From the NCBI GenBank assembly GCA_903867885.1, contig CAIPTD010000150.1, forward strand, positions 1 to 64,000: DNA of 64,000 nt. The letters run 5' to 3'. This document shows positions 42,497 to 54,958 of this stretch, one piece after another (within the stretch, counting starts at the first letter, position 1; each line of letters begins with the position of its first letter). This stretch comes from an uncultured Ferrovum sp. (GTDB lineage: Bacteria > Pseudomonadota > Gammaproteobacteria > Burkholderiales > Ferrovaceae). Made by a program: the position numbers and the translations under genes. The notes below the pieces were generated by a model. It was given only the letters and a program-made list of their open reading frames with translations, searched no databases and was not told the origin of the DNA.

Positions 42497-44773
42497 TCAG
42501 CGCTTGACGGGAGCGACTTCAAGCGGCTGCAACACAGGTCCTTGCATGGGGGTAAGGACAGGATGATCTGGCAACTGCAGATTTCTTTGTGCATCCCGCA
42601 TGAAATCATATCGGTCGCCCGTCAGGCTTGCGGGTGCAGCGGCATCTCGCAAAATGACCGGGCGCATAAACACCATCAGGTTGGTCTTTGAATGTGTTCT
42701 GGAATCAGAACGAAAGAGATAACCAAGATAGGGAATGTCTCCCAATATGGGAACTTTGCCTGAGGAGCCATCCACTTCATCTGAAATCAGCCCGCCTAAA
42801 ACAATGATCTGACCGTCATCCACCAATACAACGGATTCAATCGTGCGTTTTTTGGTGACTACCCCACCCCCCAAACTGGCGAGTTGCGTGGTAGTGGTGT
42901 TGTCTACACTTGAAACTTCTTGGTAGATGGCAAGCTTGACTGAGCCGCCCTCTGAAATCGTAGGCTTTACCCTTAAGGTGATGCCAACATCATGACGCTC
43001 ATAGGTTTGGAAAGGGCTGGATAATCCACCTACTGTACTGGTTTGCGCACCCGTGAGAAAAGGCACGTTTTGGCCCACAACAATTTTGGCTTCTTCGTTA
43101 TCGATGGTCAGAATATTGGGCGTGGAGAGCACGTTTACGCTGCTATCAGTTTGCATGGCCTGAACCAGCGCACCCAAATTGGTGATGACTGTTCCGTTGG
43201 GGAGGGTCACTTTTCCTTTCACTACCCCTACGTTCAGCCCCTGGGTCACACCTGTGATGTTGCCCGCGGCACTGATGATATTGGTGCCGTTGGTGGTTGT
43301 GAAATTAGTTCCACCAATGACGGTCCCATTCGTTCCATTCAGCCCCCCAAGGGACTGCCATTGCACACCAAATGAATCGGCTTTGGTTTGCGAGACTTCA
43401 ACGATCAGCGCTTCAACGAACACTTGAGCTCGACGAGTATCGAGTTTTTCAACCACCACTCTCAAGTTGTTATACACATTTTCAGGAGCCACCACGACCA
43501 GTGAATTGGTCGATGGATAAGCTTCTACTACCCCACCACCTTGGCTGGGCGGCAGGCTAAAACTCATAGAGGAAGGGCCTTGGCTAGTAAAGTTTTGAAT
43601 GGTTGAAACACCACTCGATAAACCCGAAGAGGCGGTGTTACTCGGTGTTGCAGAACCAGAATTAGCATTACCCCCGGCTGATCCTGAAGAACCGAATGGA
43701 TTATTGGCAACTGAAGCTCCAGAGGACTTACCTGAATCACCCGTCAAAATTCCCCGGAGGGCTTCTGCAACTTTTAATGCTTCGGCATTTTTTAAGTAGA
43801 TCACATGAATATTGCCTACGCCGGCGGCAGGCGTATCGAGCTTTTCGATTAACTGTCGGACACGATTTAATGTAGCCGCGTTTTCACTGCGCACCAGCAA
43901 ACTATTTGTGCGTGGATCCACCGTCATCGTGGTTTTGGTGCTTGGTTGATTTTGCCCAGAATTCGATCCGGCTTGGGTAACCTCAGGCATCAGTTTACCT
44001 ACCATAGAGGCGATATCTAGCGCAGAGGCAAACTCCAGTTTAATGATCTGCACTTCGCCTGAGGGTGGAACGTCAATCCCCGCAATGACTTTGAGGAGGC
44101 GCGTCATATTCGACGCATAGTCGGTAATGACTAAGGTGTTGTTATTTGGATAAGCATTGATCACGTTATTGGGGGCAATCAAGGGGCGCAATACCGGCAA
44201 AAGCTGAGCTGCATTCTCATATTGCAGAGGAATGACCTGAGTAATAATGCGGTCACCCGATACCTTGCTTGGTTCTGTAGTGACAGGGTTTTCGCTCAGT
44301 TTGGCATCGGCTTCTGGCAGAATTTTAGTAAACCCTACGCTTTCAATCGCGGAAAACCCTTGAAGTCGAAGCGCTGATAAAAAGATGGGGTATACCAGAT
44401 CACGAGAAACGGGTTCACTGGATACGATATTCACGACACCGTTTACCCTGGGGTCAATCACAAAGTTATGATGCGTGACCAAGCCCACCACCTTCGCTAC
44501 GCTTGCGATGTCAGCTCCCTGGAAATTCAGTATGACCTTATCTCCCTTTCGTGCATCTTCGGGAGTATTGAGATCCGTCACATGGGAAGGATGCTTCGCG
44601 TCACTGCCCGAACCAAAGCTATCAGGCGTGCAAGGAGGATTGGCGCACAGTAATTCAGCCGGAGCACTTGCTGCATCAGCCTGCTGAGCGAGAACACCCA
44701 TTGCAAGCACTAAAGCTAAAGGAAAGCGAAGGTTCATAAACTTAATCAAAAAGGGGTTTAAATCCGGATTCAA
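42497..44773 (-). CDS. gspD: type II secretion system secretin D
   Basis: N0-N3 domains, Gly/Ser/Asn-rich insert and C-terminal secretin domain (VPILGDIPYLGYLFRSDSRT). Confidence 0.96.
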   Translation of the reverse strand: MNPDLNPFLIKFMNLRFPLALVLAMGVLAQQADAASAPAELLCANPPCTPDSFGSGSDAKHPSHVTDLNTPEDARKGDKVILNFQGADIASVAKVVGLVTHHNFVIDPRVNGVVNIVSSEPVSRDLVYPIFLSALRLQGFSAIESVGFTKILPEADAKLSENPVTTEPSKVSGDRIITQVIPLQYENAAQLLPVLRPLIAPNNVINAYPNNNTLVITDYASNMTRLLKVIAGIDVPPSGEVQIIKLEFASALDIASMVGKLMPEVTQAGSNSGQNQPSTKTTMTVDPRTNSLLVRSENAATLNRVRQLIEKLDTPAAGVGNIHVIYLKNAEALKVAEALRGILTGDSGKSSGASVANNPFGSSGSAGGNANSGSATPSNTASSGLSSGVSTIQNFTSQGPSSMSFSLPPSQGGGVVEAYPSTNSLVVVAPENVYNNLRVVVEKLDTRRAQVFVEALIVEVSQTKADSFGVQWQSLGGLNGTNGTVIGGTNFTTTNGTNIISAAGNITGVTQGLNVGVVKGKVTLPNGTVITNLGALVQAMQTDSSVNVLSTPNILTIDNEEAKIVVGQNVPFLTGAQTSTVGGLSSPFQTYERHDVGITLRVKPTISEGGSVKLAIYQEVSSVDNTTTTQLASLGGGVVTKKRTIESVVLVDDGQIIVLGGLISDEVDGSSGKVPILGDIPYLGYLFRSDSRTHSKTNLMVFMRPVILRDAAAPASLTGDRYDFMRDAQRNLQLPDHPVLTPMQGPVLQPLEVAPVKR

Positions 44774-45666
44774 GGTCGAACTGTATATTGAATTTGACTG
44801 GGCTGCCCACCCCGCAATAATTCTAATTTCACCTTACCCCCGTTACCGAATTGCTGATATAGGGAGGGAATATCTGCCAAATTGTTCAAAGCCTGGCCAT
44901 TTGCTTGCCGCAATATATCCCCACTGCGTAGTCCCAATCGGTCTAACAAAGAGCCGCTCGATACCTCTTTAAGCAATAGTCCACCAGTGGGTGAGGGAAT
45001 CGCATCACCCAAACTATTGCGTAGCTTTGGATCTTGCAGGCCTTTATTTAACTCTACCTGAGAAAAGCTGAAGTGGTTAGGCCCAAGATTTTGAACATCC
45101 AGGCGAAAAACCGGTGTTTTGCTATTGAGCCCATTTGAAGGCACGTTACCGGCTCTCGCATTGGGGCCAGTTTGCGGGAGAGTTGCCGCGCCACCTTTAT
45201 TTAAGGGATCTAGGGTCAACTCTAATGGCTGATTGTTTTGGGTCACAATCGCCGAGTTTCTTAGTACCGACTGAAGGATAGTTCCAGGAGCAATTTCATC
45301 TCCTTCCCTAAAGGGGCTGGACTTACCGTCTACTGAAATAATTGCCACCCCCCCGCTCTGTCGAGAGCCTGAGATGACACCAATGAGTTTCAGGTTGCTA
45401 GGCGCAGTAGCTACCGGAGAATCTGGGACCCAGTTTTGCGTTGAGGGTCGACCAAATAATGGGGTATCAAGGTCTGCATTGGCAGATTTAACCTGTTTCG
45501 CAAGTGCAGTTGGGGGCAGGGATGGGTCGTTGCGCCATTGCATCGCCCAATGCACCATGCTCACCCCCAAGAGGAGCGAAGAGAAAACAAGCAATGAGCG
45601 GTGTAAAAAACTGGGAGGCATGATTGAATAGTATAAGTTTGAAATGGCTTTGTAGTTGCGCTTCAT
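44770..45666 (-). CDS. gspC: type II secretion system protein C
   Basis: TM N-terminus, HR domain, C-terminal PDZ; true start may be MPPSFLHRS at 45621. Confidence 0.9.
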   Translation of the reverse strand: MKRNYKAISNLYYSIMPPSFLHRSLLVFSSLLLGVSMVHWAMQWRNDPSLPPTALAKQVKSANADLDTPLFGRPSTQNWVPDSPVATAPSNLKLIGVISGSRQSGGVAIISVDGKSSPFREGDEIAPGTILQSVLRNSAIVTQNNQPLELTLDPLNKGGAATLPQTGPNARAGNVPSNGLNSKTPVFRLDVQNLGPNHFSFSQVELNKGLQDPKLRNSLGDAIPSPTGGLLLKEVSSGSLLDRLGLRSGDILRQANGQALNNLADIPSLYQQFGNGGKVKLELLRGGQPSQIQYTVRP

Positions 45667-45672
45667 TCACTC

Positions 45673-46764
45673 TTAAACGTTGAAGAGGAAGTTGAGCACG
45701 TCGCCATCATGCACGACGTATTCCTTGCCCTCGGCGCGCATTTTGCCGGCTTCTTTGGCGCCCTGCTCACCTTTGAATTGGATGAAGTCGTCAAAAGCAA
45801 TAGTTTGAGCGCGGATAAAACCCTTTTCAAAGTCGGTATGAATCACACCTGCAGCTTTAGGCGCAGTATCACCGACGTGTATGGTCCAAGCCCGGACTTC
45901 TTTTACACCTGCGGTAAAGTAGGTTTGCAAACCCAGTAACTTGTAACCAGTACGAATCAAGCGATTTAGGCCGGGTTCTTCAAGACCTAAGTCAGCCAGA
46001 AACTCTTGTTTGTCGGCGTCATCCAGATCAGCCAACTCTGCCTCAATCTTGGCGCACAAAGCCACCACGGGTGCGCCTTCCTTAGCCGCATGCTCTTCTA
46101 GGCGAGTGAGATGGGGGTTATTACTAAAGCCATCTTCCATGACATTCCCAACATACATTGCTGGCTTGATTGTGAGCAGGCATAAGGGCTTCAATATCTG
46201 TTTGTCGTCCTCACTGAGGCCGAATGTTCGAGCAGGCTTGCCTTCGTTTAAATGAGGCATCAAGCGCTCGCATAAATAAACCAGTTGCGCGGCTTCCTTA
46301 TCCCCCGATCGGGCTTTCTTGCCTTCACGATGAATTGTCTTTTCAACCACCGACATATCAGCCAAAGCGAGCTCAGTGAGGATGACTTCGATGTCAGATA
46401 AAGGATCCACTTTTCCTGAAACATGCACTACGTTCGAATCTTCAAAACACCGCACCACATTCACAATGGCATCAGTCTCGCGGATATTGGCCAAGAATTG
46501 ATTGCCCAAGCCCTCTCCTTTGCTTGCACCGGCTACCAAACCTGCAATATCCACAAACTCCACAATAGCAGGCTGAATTTTTTGCGGATTCACGATTTCA
46601 GATAGCGCCGCCAATCTAGCATCGGGCACCTCAACAATGCCCACATTAGGCTCAATGGTACAGAAAGGATAGTTCTCGGCAGCAATCCCTGCTTTGGTCA
46701 AAGCATTAAACAGAGTGGATTTACCCACATTAGGCAATCCAACAATTCCGCATTTGAGACTCAT
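45673..46764 (-). CDS. ychF: redox-regulated ATPase YchF
   Basis: [48 protein letters not shown]. Confidence 0.97.
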   Translation of the reverse strand: MSLKCGIVGLPNVGKSTLFNALTKAGIAAENYPFCTIEPNVGIVEVPDARLAALSEIVNPQKIQPAIVEFVDIAGLVAGASKGEGLGNQFLANIRETDAIVNVVRCFEDSNVVHVSGKVDPLSDIEVILTELALADMSVVEKTIHREGKKARSGDKEAAQLVYLCERLMPHLNEGKPARTFGLSEDDKQILKPLCLLTIKPAMYVGNVMEDGFSNNPHLTRLEEHAAKEGAPVVALCAKIEAELADLDDADKQEFLADLGLEEPGLNRLIRTGYKLLGLQTYFTAGVKEVRAWTIHVGDTAPKAAGVIHTDFEKGFIRAQTIAFDDFIQFKGEQGAKEAGKMRAEGKEYVVHDGDVLNFLFNV

Positions 46765-46838
46765 CGTTCTTCCTTAAGATAATTTTGGGCTATGTTACTG
46801 AAGTCGTTCATTACTTAGTGTGACTGAGCGCGAAAGAA

Positions 46839-47414
46839 CTAGCGGGTATGTAGCGCCAACATCGCTGCTTCTTGTTGGCCCGCCAATAATTTTGGCCATA
46901 CGTGTAAAGACTGATCAATGGTCTCATCAATTGCGGAGCGTTCATCTTTGCTAGGGCGATGCAACACATAGTCTTTAACCTGACCCCGATCTCCGGGGTG
47001 GCCAATACCTAGGCGCAAACGCCAAAAATCAGGGACGCCCAATTGCGCTGCAATATCTTTCAATCCGTTATGCCCCGCATGGCCACCGGCGTATTTCAGC
47101 TTAACGGTTCCCGGCTCTAAATCTAATTCGTCGTGCGCCACTAAAATTTCAGTGGGTAAAATTTTATAAAAATGGGCCACCGCTAACACCGCGCGCCCAC
47201 TGAGGTTCATATAGGTGGAAGGCTTCAATAACCAGCATTCTTGATCCCCTTGGCGCAAACGCCCCAGCACACCATAAAATTTGGTTTCGAGGCGTAAGGT
47301 CACTCCGGCCTCACCCGCCAAGCGATCTACAAACCAGAAGCCCGCATTGTGTCGGGTGTCTTCATATTCAGCCCCAGGATTTCCTAGGCCGACCACTAGG
47401 CGTATTGCCGCCAT
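46839..47414 (-). CDS. pth: peptidyl-tRNA hydrolase
   Basis: LVVGLGNPGAEYEDTRHNAGFW, PSTYMNLSG, GGHAGHNGLKDI. Confidence 0.97.
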   Translation of the reverse strand: MAAIRLVVGLGNPGAEYEDTRHNAGFWFVDRLAGEAGVTLRLETKFYGVLGRLRQGDQECWLLKPSTYMNLSGRAVLAVAHFYKILPTEILVAHDELDLEPGTVKLKYAGGHAGHNGLKDIAAQLGVPDFWRLRLGIGHPGDRGQVKDYVLHRPSKDERSAIDETIDQSLHVWPKLLAGQQEAAMLALHTR

Positions 47415-47495
47415 ACGGGTTCTCCAAAATCAAACGGCCGGGGCGGTGGGGATTCCACTGCACCGGCCGATTTCACGACGCTGATAAAGCGACGA

Positions 47496-48125
47496 TTACT
47501 TCTTCTTGGCGTCTGCTGCAGGGGCTGCAGCTTCTGCTTCTGTATCCGAAGCCTTAGCTGCACGAGGCAAGACGATGGTAGCAACAGGAGGGTTACCCCC
47601 TTTATGAGCAGCAGCAAACTCCACTCCTTCAGCCACTTTAAGATCAGAGATGTGGATAGAATGACCGGCTTGCAAGGTAGAAAGATCCACTTCAATAAAC
47701 TCAGGCAACTTTGAAGGTACGCACAACACATCAATTTCATTCATGATGTGCGACACAATACCGCCAGCAGTTTTAACGCCAGGAGCGATATCCGCATTGA
47801 TGAAGTGCAAAGGTACCTTCATGTGGATTTTTTGATCGCCTGATACACGCTGAAAATCAACATGCAAAACTTCTGGCTTCCATGCGTGCATTTGCACATC
47901 ACGCAGCAAGGCTTGCTGGGGTTCGCCATCAACCTGTAAAGTCAAAATAGAAGCATGAAACGCTTCCTGACGCAGCTTATGGAAAATTTCGTTGTGATCG
48001 AGTTCGATCGATTGGGCAGCGGAATTTCCGTACAGAATTCCAGGAACGCGGCCCGCACGACGCAGGCGGCGGCTCGCTCCGGTGCCCTGCTCAGTACGCT
48101 TGGTAACAGTAATTTCAATAGTCAT
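47496..48125 (-). CDS. rplY: 50S ribosomal protein L25/CTC-type
   Basis: [25 protein letters not shown]-terminus with C-terminal TL5/CTC domain. Confidence 0.95.
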   Translation of the reverse strand: MTIEITVTKRTEQGTGASRRLRRAGRVPGILYGNSAAQSIELDHNEIFHKLRQEAFHASILTLQVDGEPQQALLRDVQMHAWKPEVLHVDFQRVSGDQKIHMKVPLHFINADIAPGVKTAGGIVSHIMNEIDVLCVPSKLPEFIEVDLSTLQAGHSIHISDLKVAEGVEFAAAHKGGNPPVATIVLPRAAKASDTEAEAAAPAADAKKK

Positions 48126-48146
48126 AAAAACTCCAGGGTAGTAAAA

Positions 48147-48170
48147 GCATGACCCGCGACCAGGTCATGC
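48147..48170 (-). terminator. hairpin between prs and rplY (weak terminator/attenuator)
   Basis: Minus strand GCATGACC-TGGTCGCG-GGTCATGC followed by TTTTACT. Confidence 0.5.
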
Positions 48171-48206
48171 AAGGGTACGAAGTTTATTTCCAAACTCCGC
48201 AAAAAC

Positions 48207-49157
48207 TTATTCCATAAACAGAGAGCTCACCGAATCCTCATCGCTGATTCGGCGCAGGGTTTCAGCCAACAGCCCGGCGATTCCTAACTGACGAATCTTA
48301 GGGCTTTGCAATGCAGCACCCGTAAGCCGAATCGTATCTGTCACTACTAACTCATCCAGTTCAGAGCCATTAATACGCTCTACCGCCTGCCCCGACAACA
48401 CAGGATGCACAATGTAAGCACAGACTTTTGCAGCTCCAGCCCGCTTTAAGGCAGCAGCTCCTTCACACAGGGTATTGGCGGTATCTACGATATCGTCAAC
48501 CACCAAACAGGTACGTCCTTCAACTTCACCAATCACGTTCATTACCTGAGCTACGTTAGGCTTAGGACGCCGTTTATCAATGATCACCAAGTCGGCTTCT
48601 AAGCGCTTTGCAAACGCTCTGGCTCGGACCACCCCCCCCACATCGGGGGAAACAATCGCCAATTTCTGATAATCATGACGCCAAATATCACCCATCAAAA
48701 CAGGTGCGGCATACACGTTATCTACCGGTATATCAAAAAAGCCTTGAATCTGATCGGAATGCAGATCCATCGTCAGTAGCCGATCAATGCCTACTGCCTG
48801 CAACATGTTTGCAACTACTTTTGCCGTGATGGGCACCCGGGCTGAACGCGGGCGTCGATCTTGGCGGGCATAACCAAAGTACGGGATTGCTGCGGTAATC
48901 CGCCCGGCTGATGCGCGCTTCAGGGCATCCGCCATCACAATCACTTCCATCAGGTTGTCGTTGGTTGGCGCATTGGTAGATTGCAAAATAAAGCAATCAC
49001 GGCCACGCACATTTTCTAACAACTCAACACTTACTTCACCGTCACTAAAGCGGCCAACTGTTGCTCGCCCCAGATGAATATTCAGATGCTGGACGACTTC
49101 TTCAGCAAGGCGAGGATTCGCCGAGCCTGTAAACACCATCAAATCAGCAGATGCCAT
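48207..49157 (-). CDS. prs: ribose-phosphate pyrophosphokinase
   Basis: [62 protein letters not shown]; start chosen at MASADL. Confidence 0.96.
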   Translation of the reverse strand: MASADLMVFTGSANPRLAEEVVQHLNIHLGRATVGRFSDGEVSVELLENVRGRDCFILQSTNAPTNDNLMEVIVMADALKRASAGRITAAIPYFGYARQDRRPRSARVPITAKVVANMLQAVGIDRLLTMDLHSDQIQGFFDIPVDNVYAAPVLMGDIWRHDYQKLAIVSPDVGGVVRARAFAKRLEADLVIIDKRRPKPNVAQVMNVIGEVEGRTCLVVDDIVDTANTLCEGAAALKRAGAAKVCAYIVHPVLSGQAVERINGSELDELVVTDTIRLTGAALQSPKIRQLGIAGLLAETLRRISDEDSVSSLFME

Positions 49158-49187
49158 ATCGGATCCGTGGGCGCACAACGTCAATAA

Positions 49188-49262
49188 TGGCTGGGGAGGT
49201 AGGGATCGAACCTACGAATGCCGGAATCAAAATCCGGTGCCTTACCACTTGGCGACTCCCCA
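49188..49262 (-). tRNA. tRNA-Gln (anticodon TTG)
   Basis: Reverse complement TGGGGAGTCGCCAAGTGGTAAGGCACCGGATTTTGATTCCGGCATTCGTAGGTTCGATCCCTACCTCCCCAGCCA folds as a cloverleaf with encoded CCA. Confidence 0.95.
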
Positions 49263-49271
49263 ACAGAGGAC

Positions 49272-50117
49272 TTAATTCCAGTTCTTCAGCGGGTGATCCT
49301 GCAAACCTTGGGCAATGAAACCGTGCCACCCTTCAGGTATTTCTGCAAAACAGGTTTGGGCTTGTGACTCTGTCAAAAAATCAACAAATACGCAACATCC
49401 CGATCCCGTCATTTTCGCATTACCCCAAGATCTCAACCATTTTAGGTGATCTTTGACTTCAGGAAAGCGCGAGCAGACGACAGGTTCAAGGTCGTTATGA
49501 CCTTCCACTTCAGAAAAGCCCACAATTTTGATACGTGGCGTTGATCTTGTCAATTCAGGCGCGTTAAAAATCAAGGCTGTGGGCACAGAAACCGGCGGCA
49601 CCAGAACAACATACCAAGCAGTGGGCACTTCAATAGGACTGAGCACCTCACCCACGCCTTCAGCAAAAGCGGAATTGCCGAGTACAAATACCGGCACATC
49701 AGCGCCCAGTTGCAGGCCAATTTCAGCCAAAGTTTGGCGACTGATACCAAGTTCCCAAAAGGAGTTAAGCCCAACAAGAACCGTTGCTGCATCTGAACTT
49801 CCCCCTCCTAACCCGCCGCCCATGGGGAGTTTTTTTGAAACTGAAAGTGCAACCCCTTTGCTACACCCCGCAAACTTGGCAAGCAAGCGGGCAGCACGAA
49901 TGCATAAATCCTGCTCGGGAAGGACGCCTGCTAGTTCGCTGGTTCGAGTAAACGTACCATCAGGGGCTGCACTGAATGTGACGGTATCGCCATAATCCAA
50001 AAAAGTGAACAGCGTTTCAATGAGATGATAGCCATCCTCTCTTCGCCCTACCACGTGCAAAAAAAGATTCAGCTTAGCTGGTGCAGGTAAAATCAGGCTG
50101 GGCTTAAGATTTTCCAC
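49272..50117 (-). CDS. ispE: 4-diphosphocytidyl-2-C-methyl-D-erythritol kinase
   Basis: PAPAKLNLFLHVVGRREDGYHLIETLF, PMGGGLGGGSSDAATVL. Confidence 0.96.
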   Translation of the reverse strand: MENLKPSLILPAPAKLNLFLHVVGRREDGYHLIETLFTFLDYGDTVTFSAAPDGTFTRTSELAGVLPEQDLCIRAARLLAKFAGCSKGVALSVSKKLPMGGGLGGGSSDAATVLVGLNSFWELGISRQTLAEIGLQLGADVPVFVLGNSAFAEGVGEVLSPIEVPTAWYVVLVPPVSVPTALIFNAPELTRSTPRIKIVGFSEVEGHNDLEPVVCSRFPEVKDHLKWLRSWGNAKMTGSGCCVFVDFLTESQAQTCFAEIPEGWHGFIAQGLQDHPLKNWN

Positions 50118-50778
50118 GAATCAGATTCCAGCGATCAATGACAAGACGGATTTGAATTGATGGATTATTTATTTGAATCAAGCCAGGCAAACTCTGCCCG
50201 CCCACCACGCGCCAGTTCTGTAAGCTACACGTCCAACCACTTTGCATGAACTGAACCACTCGGGTTTCATCACCCATGTCACTAAAGCCCGAGCTATCAC
50301 TGGGGATTTCGCCTGTAGCCCATTGCGCGAGTTGCTGGAGAGGAATGCCAGAACCTAAAACCATGTTGAGTAGTGGTTCGCTGCTTGGTGCTTCAAGCAG
50401 GTCCCGATTCGGTAATTGTAAAGTGGCCCGGCCAGGTTCTTCATCCAGACGCATCACTTGCACGCCTAGGGGAGTGCGCATTGCAATGTGGTTGGAACCT
50501 GCCCAATGCGACCAATCCATTTGCAAGGTATCGTTGCGTGTAGCCTGGCGAATAGCTATTCGGCCCGTGAGGTCAAAGCGCTCTATATGCCCTATTCCGC
50601 GGGATTGATCTCCCTCTAAGGGGGGCGCGGTAGTGCGGATGGGCGGGGCATCATATTTATTAGCGCGCGAAAAAGGTGCGGGGAATATCTCGCAGCCCGA
50701 AAGACAGACCAGCACAAGCACAGTTAGCGTTGAACGCGCAGTGAGCGTCCACGCACAAGGCCCTGGCTTTACAAGCAT
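50104..50778 (-). CDS. lolB: outer membrane lipoprotein insertion protein LolB
   Basis: Lipobox LSGC; FDLTGRIAIRQ...DWSHWAGSNHIAMRTPLGVQVMRL; between TPR gene and ispE. Confidence 0.9.
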   Translation of the reverse strand: MLVKPGPCAWTLTARSTLTVLVLVCLSGCEIFPAPFSRANKYDAPPIRTTAPPLEGDQSRGIGHIERFDLTGRIAIRQATRNDTLQMDWSHWAGSNHIAMRTPLGVQVMRLDEEPGRATLQLPNRDLLEAPSSEPLLNMVLGSGIPLQQLAQWATGEIPSDSSGFSDMGDETRVVQFMQSGWTCSLQNWRVVGGQSLPGLIQINNPSIQIRLVIDRWNLIRGKS

Positions 50779-50807
50779 GATTTCAACATCGCTAGGGGTA
50801 AATAAAA

Positions 50808-52559
50808 TTATGGATGAAACTGCTCAATAGCTGATCGCAAGACCTCACTTTCGGGGTGTGCCTCTAGATTCAGCTTGAGAAACTTAGCGGCTTCTTCTGT
50901 TCGGCCTTGTTTAAAGATTACCTCCGCAAGGTGGGCAGCAATCTCAGGGTCAGGCTGACGTGAAAAGGCTTTGCGCAAGGTTTTTTCAGATTCTTGAAGC
51001 TTGTTGAGCCTGAACTGCACCCACCCCAAGCTATCCATGATGAAAGGGTCATCTGGCAAGAGCACGATTGCTTTTTGGATCAGCTCATAGGCTTCAGAAA
51101 AACGATCTGTTCTGTCCGCTAAGGAATATCCTAGTGCATTGAGGGCGTGAGCATGGTCAGGTTTGAGTGCAATGATTTTACGCAAATCAGCTTCTAGCAA
51201 TTTAAAGCGATTGAGCTTGTCAGCCACCATGGCTCGGTCATATAAGAGATCAACCGAATCAGGTACTTTTTCCAAACCCATCGTGAGCGCGTCGTAGGCA
51301 CCTTGATAATCTTTATTATCGTTTAGCAACTGAGCATCTGCTTGAATCAATAAAACTTTTTGTTGGGGAGTTTCTGCTGGCAAGTCGTGTATGAGATCTC
51401 TGGCTTCCTTAAGACGCTTTTGCTTAGCAAGCATGGCGGCCACACGTAAACGTGCGGGCACATATTGATCCCCTTTCTCTACTTTGCTGTACCACTGAAT
51501 AGCTCCGGCCCAATCTTGCTGCTCCTCACGGATTTGGCCAAGGTAATAGCGTGCCGTGTCGGGCTCGCGGTATCCAAAAGCCAGCACGTTTTTCATATGC
51601 AATTCAGCTTTTGGAAAATCCTTAAGTTCCATCGACAACAGGCCAACCGCAAGCGACATTTCTGGGTTGCCGGGCGCGTTCTTTAGAAGAATTTCAAATT
51701 GCTCGCGGGCGCTATCGTAAGCCTTTTCGTCCACCAATAATCTGGCATACATCAATCGCACATCTTGGGATTTCGGGTATTTCTCTAAGAAGCTGCGATA
51801 AAACAAGACCAGTGCTTGTGGGTTTTTTCCTGCTTGAAGCATCTGCGCTTGAAGCAAGGCAGCGGGCTCCCAACCCGGACGATTTTTTTCAGCTTGCTGC
51901 AAGGCTGTTTTGGCGAGATCGTTTTGATTGGCATCCATTGCCGCTAGGGCAACAGCATAGTAAGCCTCAGGTACAGTGTTATAAGGTTTGGCTAAGGCTG
52001 AAACCACTTCTAAAACCGCTGCTTTATCAGTCTGACGGCCTAAGAGACTATGCAAATTCATAAATAAATTACCCACCTGCATACCCGACTTTGCAAACAT
52101 TTTATCCAAATAAGGTCGGGCCTCAGACAGCTTTCCTTCACCTACCAATAAACCCGTTACTGTTTGCCGCGCGCGATCAGACTCAGGGTCCTGCTCTGCC
52201 CATAGCTTAGAGGCCTCCAGGGCTGACTTTGCGTTTTGTGCAAATAACGCTACTTCTGTGGCACGTTGCGAGACGCGAGGGTCTTTGGTACTGCGTGCGA
52301 GCTCCAGATAAGTATTGACTGCAAGATTCAGGCGATTGCGTTGCCCTGCAACTTCAGCAAGCATGACTTGATAAAAAACCTTAGCTGAAAGTTCTTGGGG
52401 TGGAAGAGAACCAGGATAAGGTTTCTCTTCTGTCATGTCCTCCATCGAAGGGTCAACATTCTCTGCTTTCACCGATTGAAATGGAATCGCGCAAAGAAAA
52501 GCCAGCGTGATGATTACTGTCAAAAGCAGAGACTGAAACTTAAGTCTTTGAAAAAACAT
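50808..52559 (-). CDS. tetratricopeptide repeat protein
   Basis: Signal peptide and many TPR-like helices (e.g. HALNALGYSLADRTDRFSEAYELIQKAIVLLPDDPFIMDSLGWVQFRL). Confidence 0.9.
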   Translation of the reverse strand: MFFQRLKFQSLLLTVIITLAFLCAIPFQSVKAENVDPSMEDMTEEKPYPGSLPPQELSAKVFYQVMLAEVAGQRNRLNLAVNTYLELARSTKDPRVSQRATEVALFAQNAKSALEASKLWAEQDPESDRARQTVTGLLVGEGKLSEARPYLDKMFAKSGMQVGNLFMNLHSLLGRQTDKAAVLEVVSALAKPYNTVPEAYYAVALAAMDANQNDLAKTALQQAEKNRPGWEPAALLQAQMLQAGKNPQALVLFYRSFLEKYPKSQDVRLMYARLLVDEKAYDSAREQFEILLKNAPGNPEMSLAVGLLSMELKDFPKAELHMKNVLAFGYREPDTARYYLGQIREEQQDWAGAIQWYSKVEKGDQYVPARLRVAAMLAKQKRLKEARDLIHDLPAETPQQKVLLIQADAQLLNDNKDYQGAYDALTMGLEKVPDSVDLLYDRAMVADKLNRFKLLEADLRKIIALKPDHAHALNALGYSLADRTDRFSEAYELIQKAIVLLPDDPFIMDSLGWVQFRLNKLQESEKTLRKAFSRQPDPEIAAHLAEVIFKQGRTEEAAKFLKLNLEAHPESEVLRSAIEQFHP

Positions 52560-52684
52560 GGATAATGAACCTATTTTAGTGACTGAGGGCGCGTTGAATA
52601 AGCGTTCTTATTGACTAGACCTTTGAGGATCGCAGTAGTTCTGTGGTTAAGTTAAAGCAAATCACATCAATTGGCGAATTATCT

Positions 52685-54290
<1,606 letters not shown>

Positions 54291-54851
54291 TTACAGTTTT
54301 TCTGGGTGCGGTTGCAATAATTGGTAATAGACTTGGCCGGCCTTCGCTGCACGAAATACGTTCCATCCCAACATTTCGGTTACAGCCAAGGGCGTTTCTA
54401 GATACACCATACCGGATGCTTTAATGCAGGTCGATACCGCCCGCAACAAGGCCTCTACCCCTGGATCCGAGAAAGGGGGGTCGGCCAAGATCAAATCAAA
54501 ACGTTCACGCGCTGTTTTTGGCCATTCACGCGCATTTGCTTTGATAATTTGTACTTGGGATAACTTTAAGTTGGAACGGTTTTTCTCAAGTTGATTCAGC
54601 ACCTGTGGGTGCTGCTCAATCATCACGACTTTTCCTGCACCTCTAGAAGCCGCTTCAAAACCCAGTGCACCGCTGCCGGAGAATAAATCCAACACAGCCC
54701 AATCTGTAAGATCTTGCCCCAGCCAATTAAATAAAGTTTCACGCACACGATTAGGACTAGGGCGCACTCCTTCGACCTCAGAAACCTGTATCACTCGCCG
54801 TTTGTGGCTTCCCCCGATAATGCGTACTTCACCCATTTTGGGCCTCGGCAA
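54291..54851 (-). CDS. rsmD: 16S rRNA (guanine966-N2)-methyltransferase RsmD
   Basis: RPSPNRVRETLFNWLGQDL, VLDLFSGSGALGFEAASRGA, DLILADPPF. Confidence 0.96.
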   Translation of the reverse strand: MPRPKMGEVRIIGGSHKRRVIQVSEVEGVRPSPNRVRETLFNWLGQDLTDWAVLDLFSGSGALGFEAASRGAGKVVMIEQHPQVLNQLEKNRSNLKLSQVQIIKANAREWPKTARERFDLILADPPFSDPGVEALLRAVSTCIKASGMVYLETPLAVTEMLGWNVFRAAKAGQVYYQLLQPHPEKL

Positions 54852-54958
54852 TAGGTTGGAGTAGTAAGACAGAATATGAGGTCATAGCAACTGTTAGAAT
54901 TAGGGTTTAGATATTCCAAATATTTCAAGTCGGATATTACCTTTGACGAACCCAAACC

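Noticed and set aside
35369-48639. Runs of eight C in gspM (35369-35376), gspF (39834-39841) and prs (48632-48639) as possible phase-variation tracts
   Set aside because: The same tract length occurs inside essential prs and encodes conserved glycines; no sign of alternative frames, so contingency switching is unlikely
49188-49262. tRNA-Gln together with gatCAB as evidence for indirect Gln-tRNA synthesis
   Set aside because: GatCAB may act only on Asp-tRNA(Asn); presence or absence of GlnRS/AsnRS cannot be judged from this window
49528-49995. 155-aa plus-strand ORF
   Set aside because: Antisense to ispE; composition is what the complement of a conserved coding region gives
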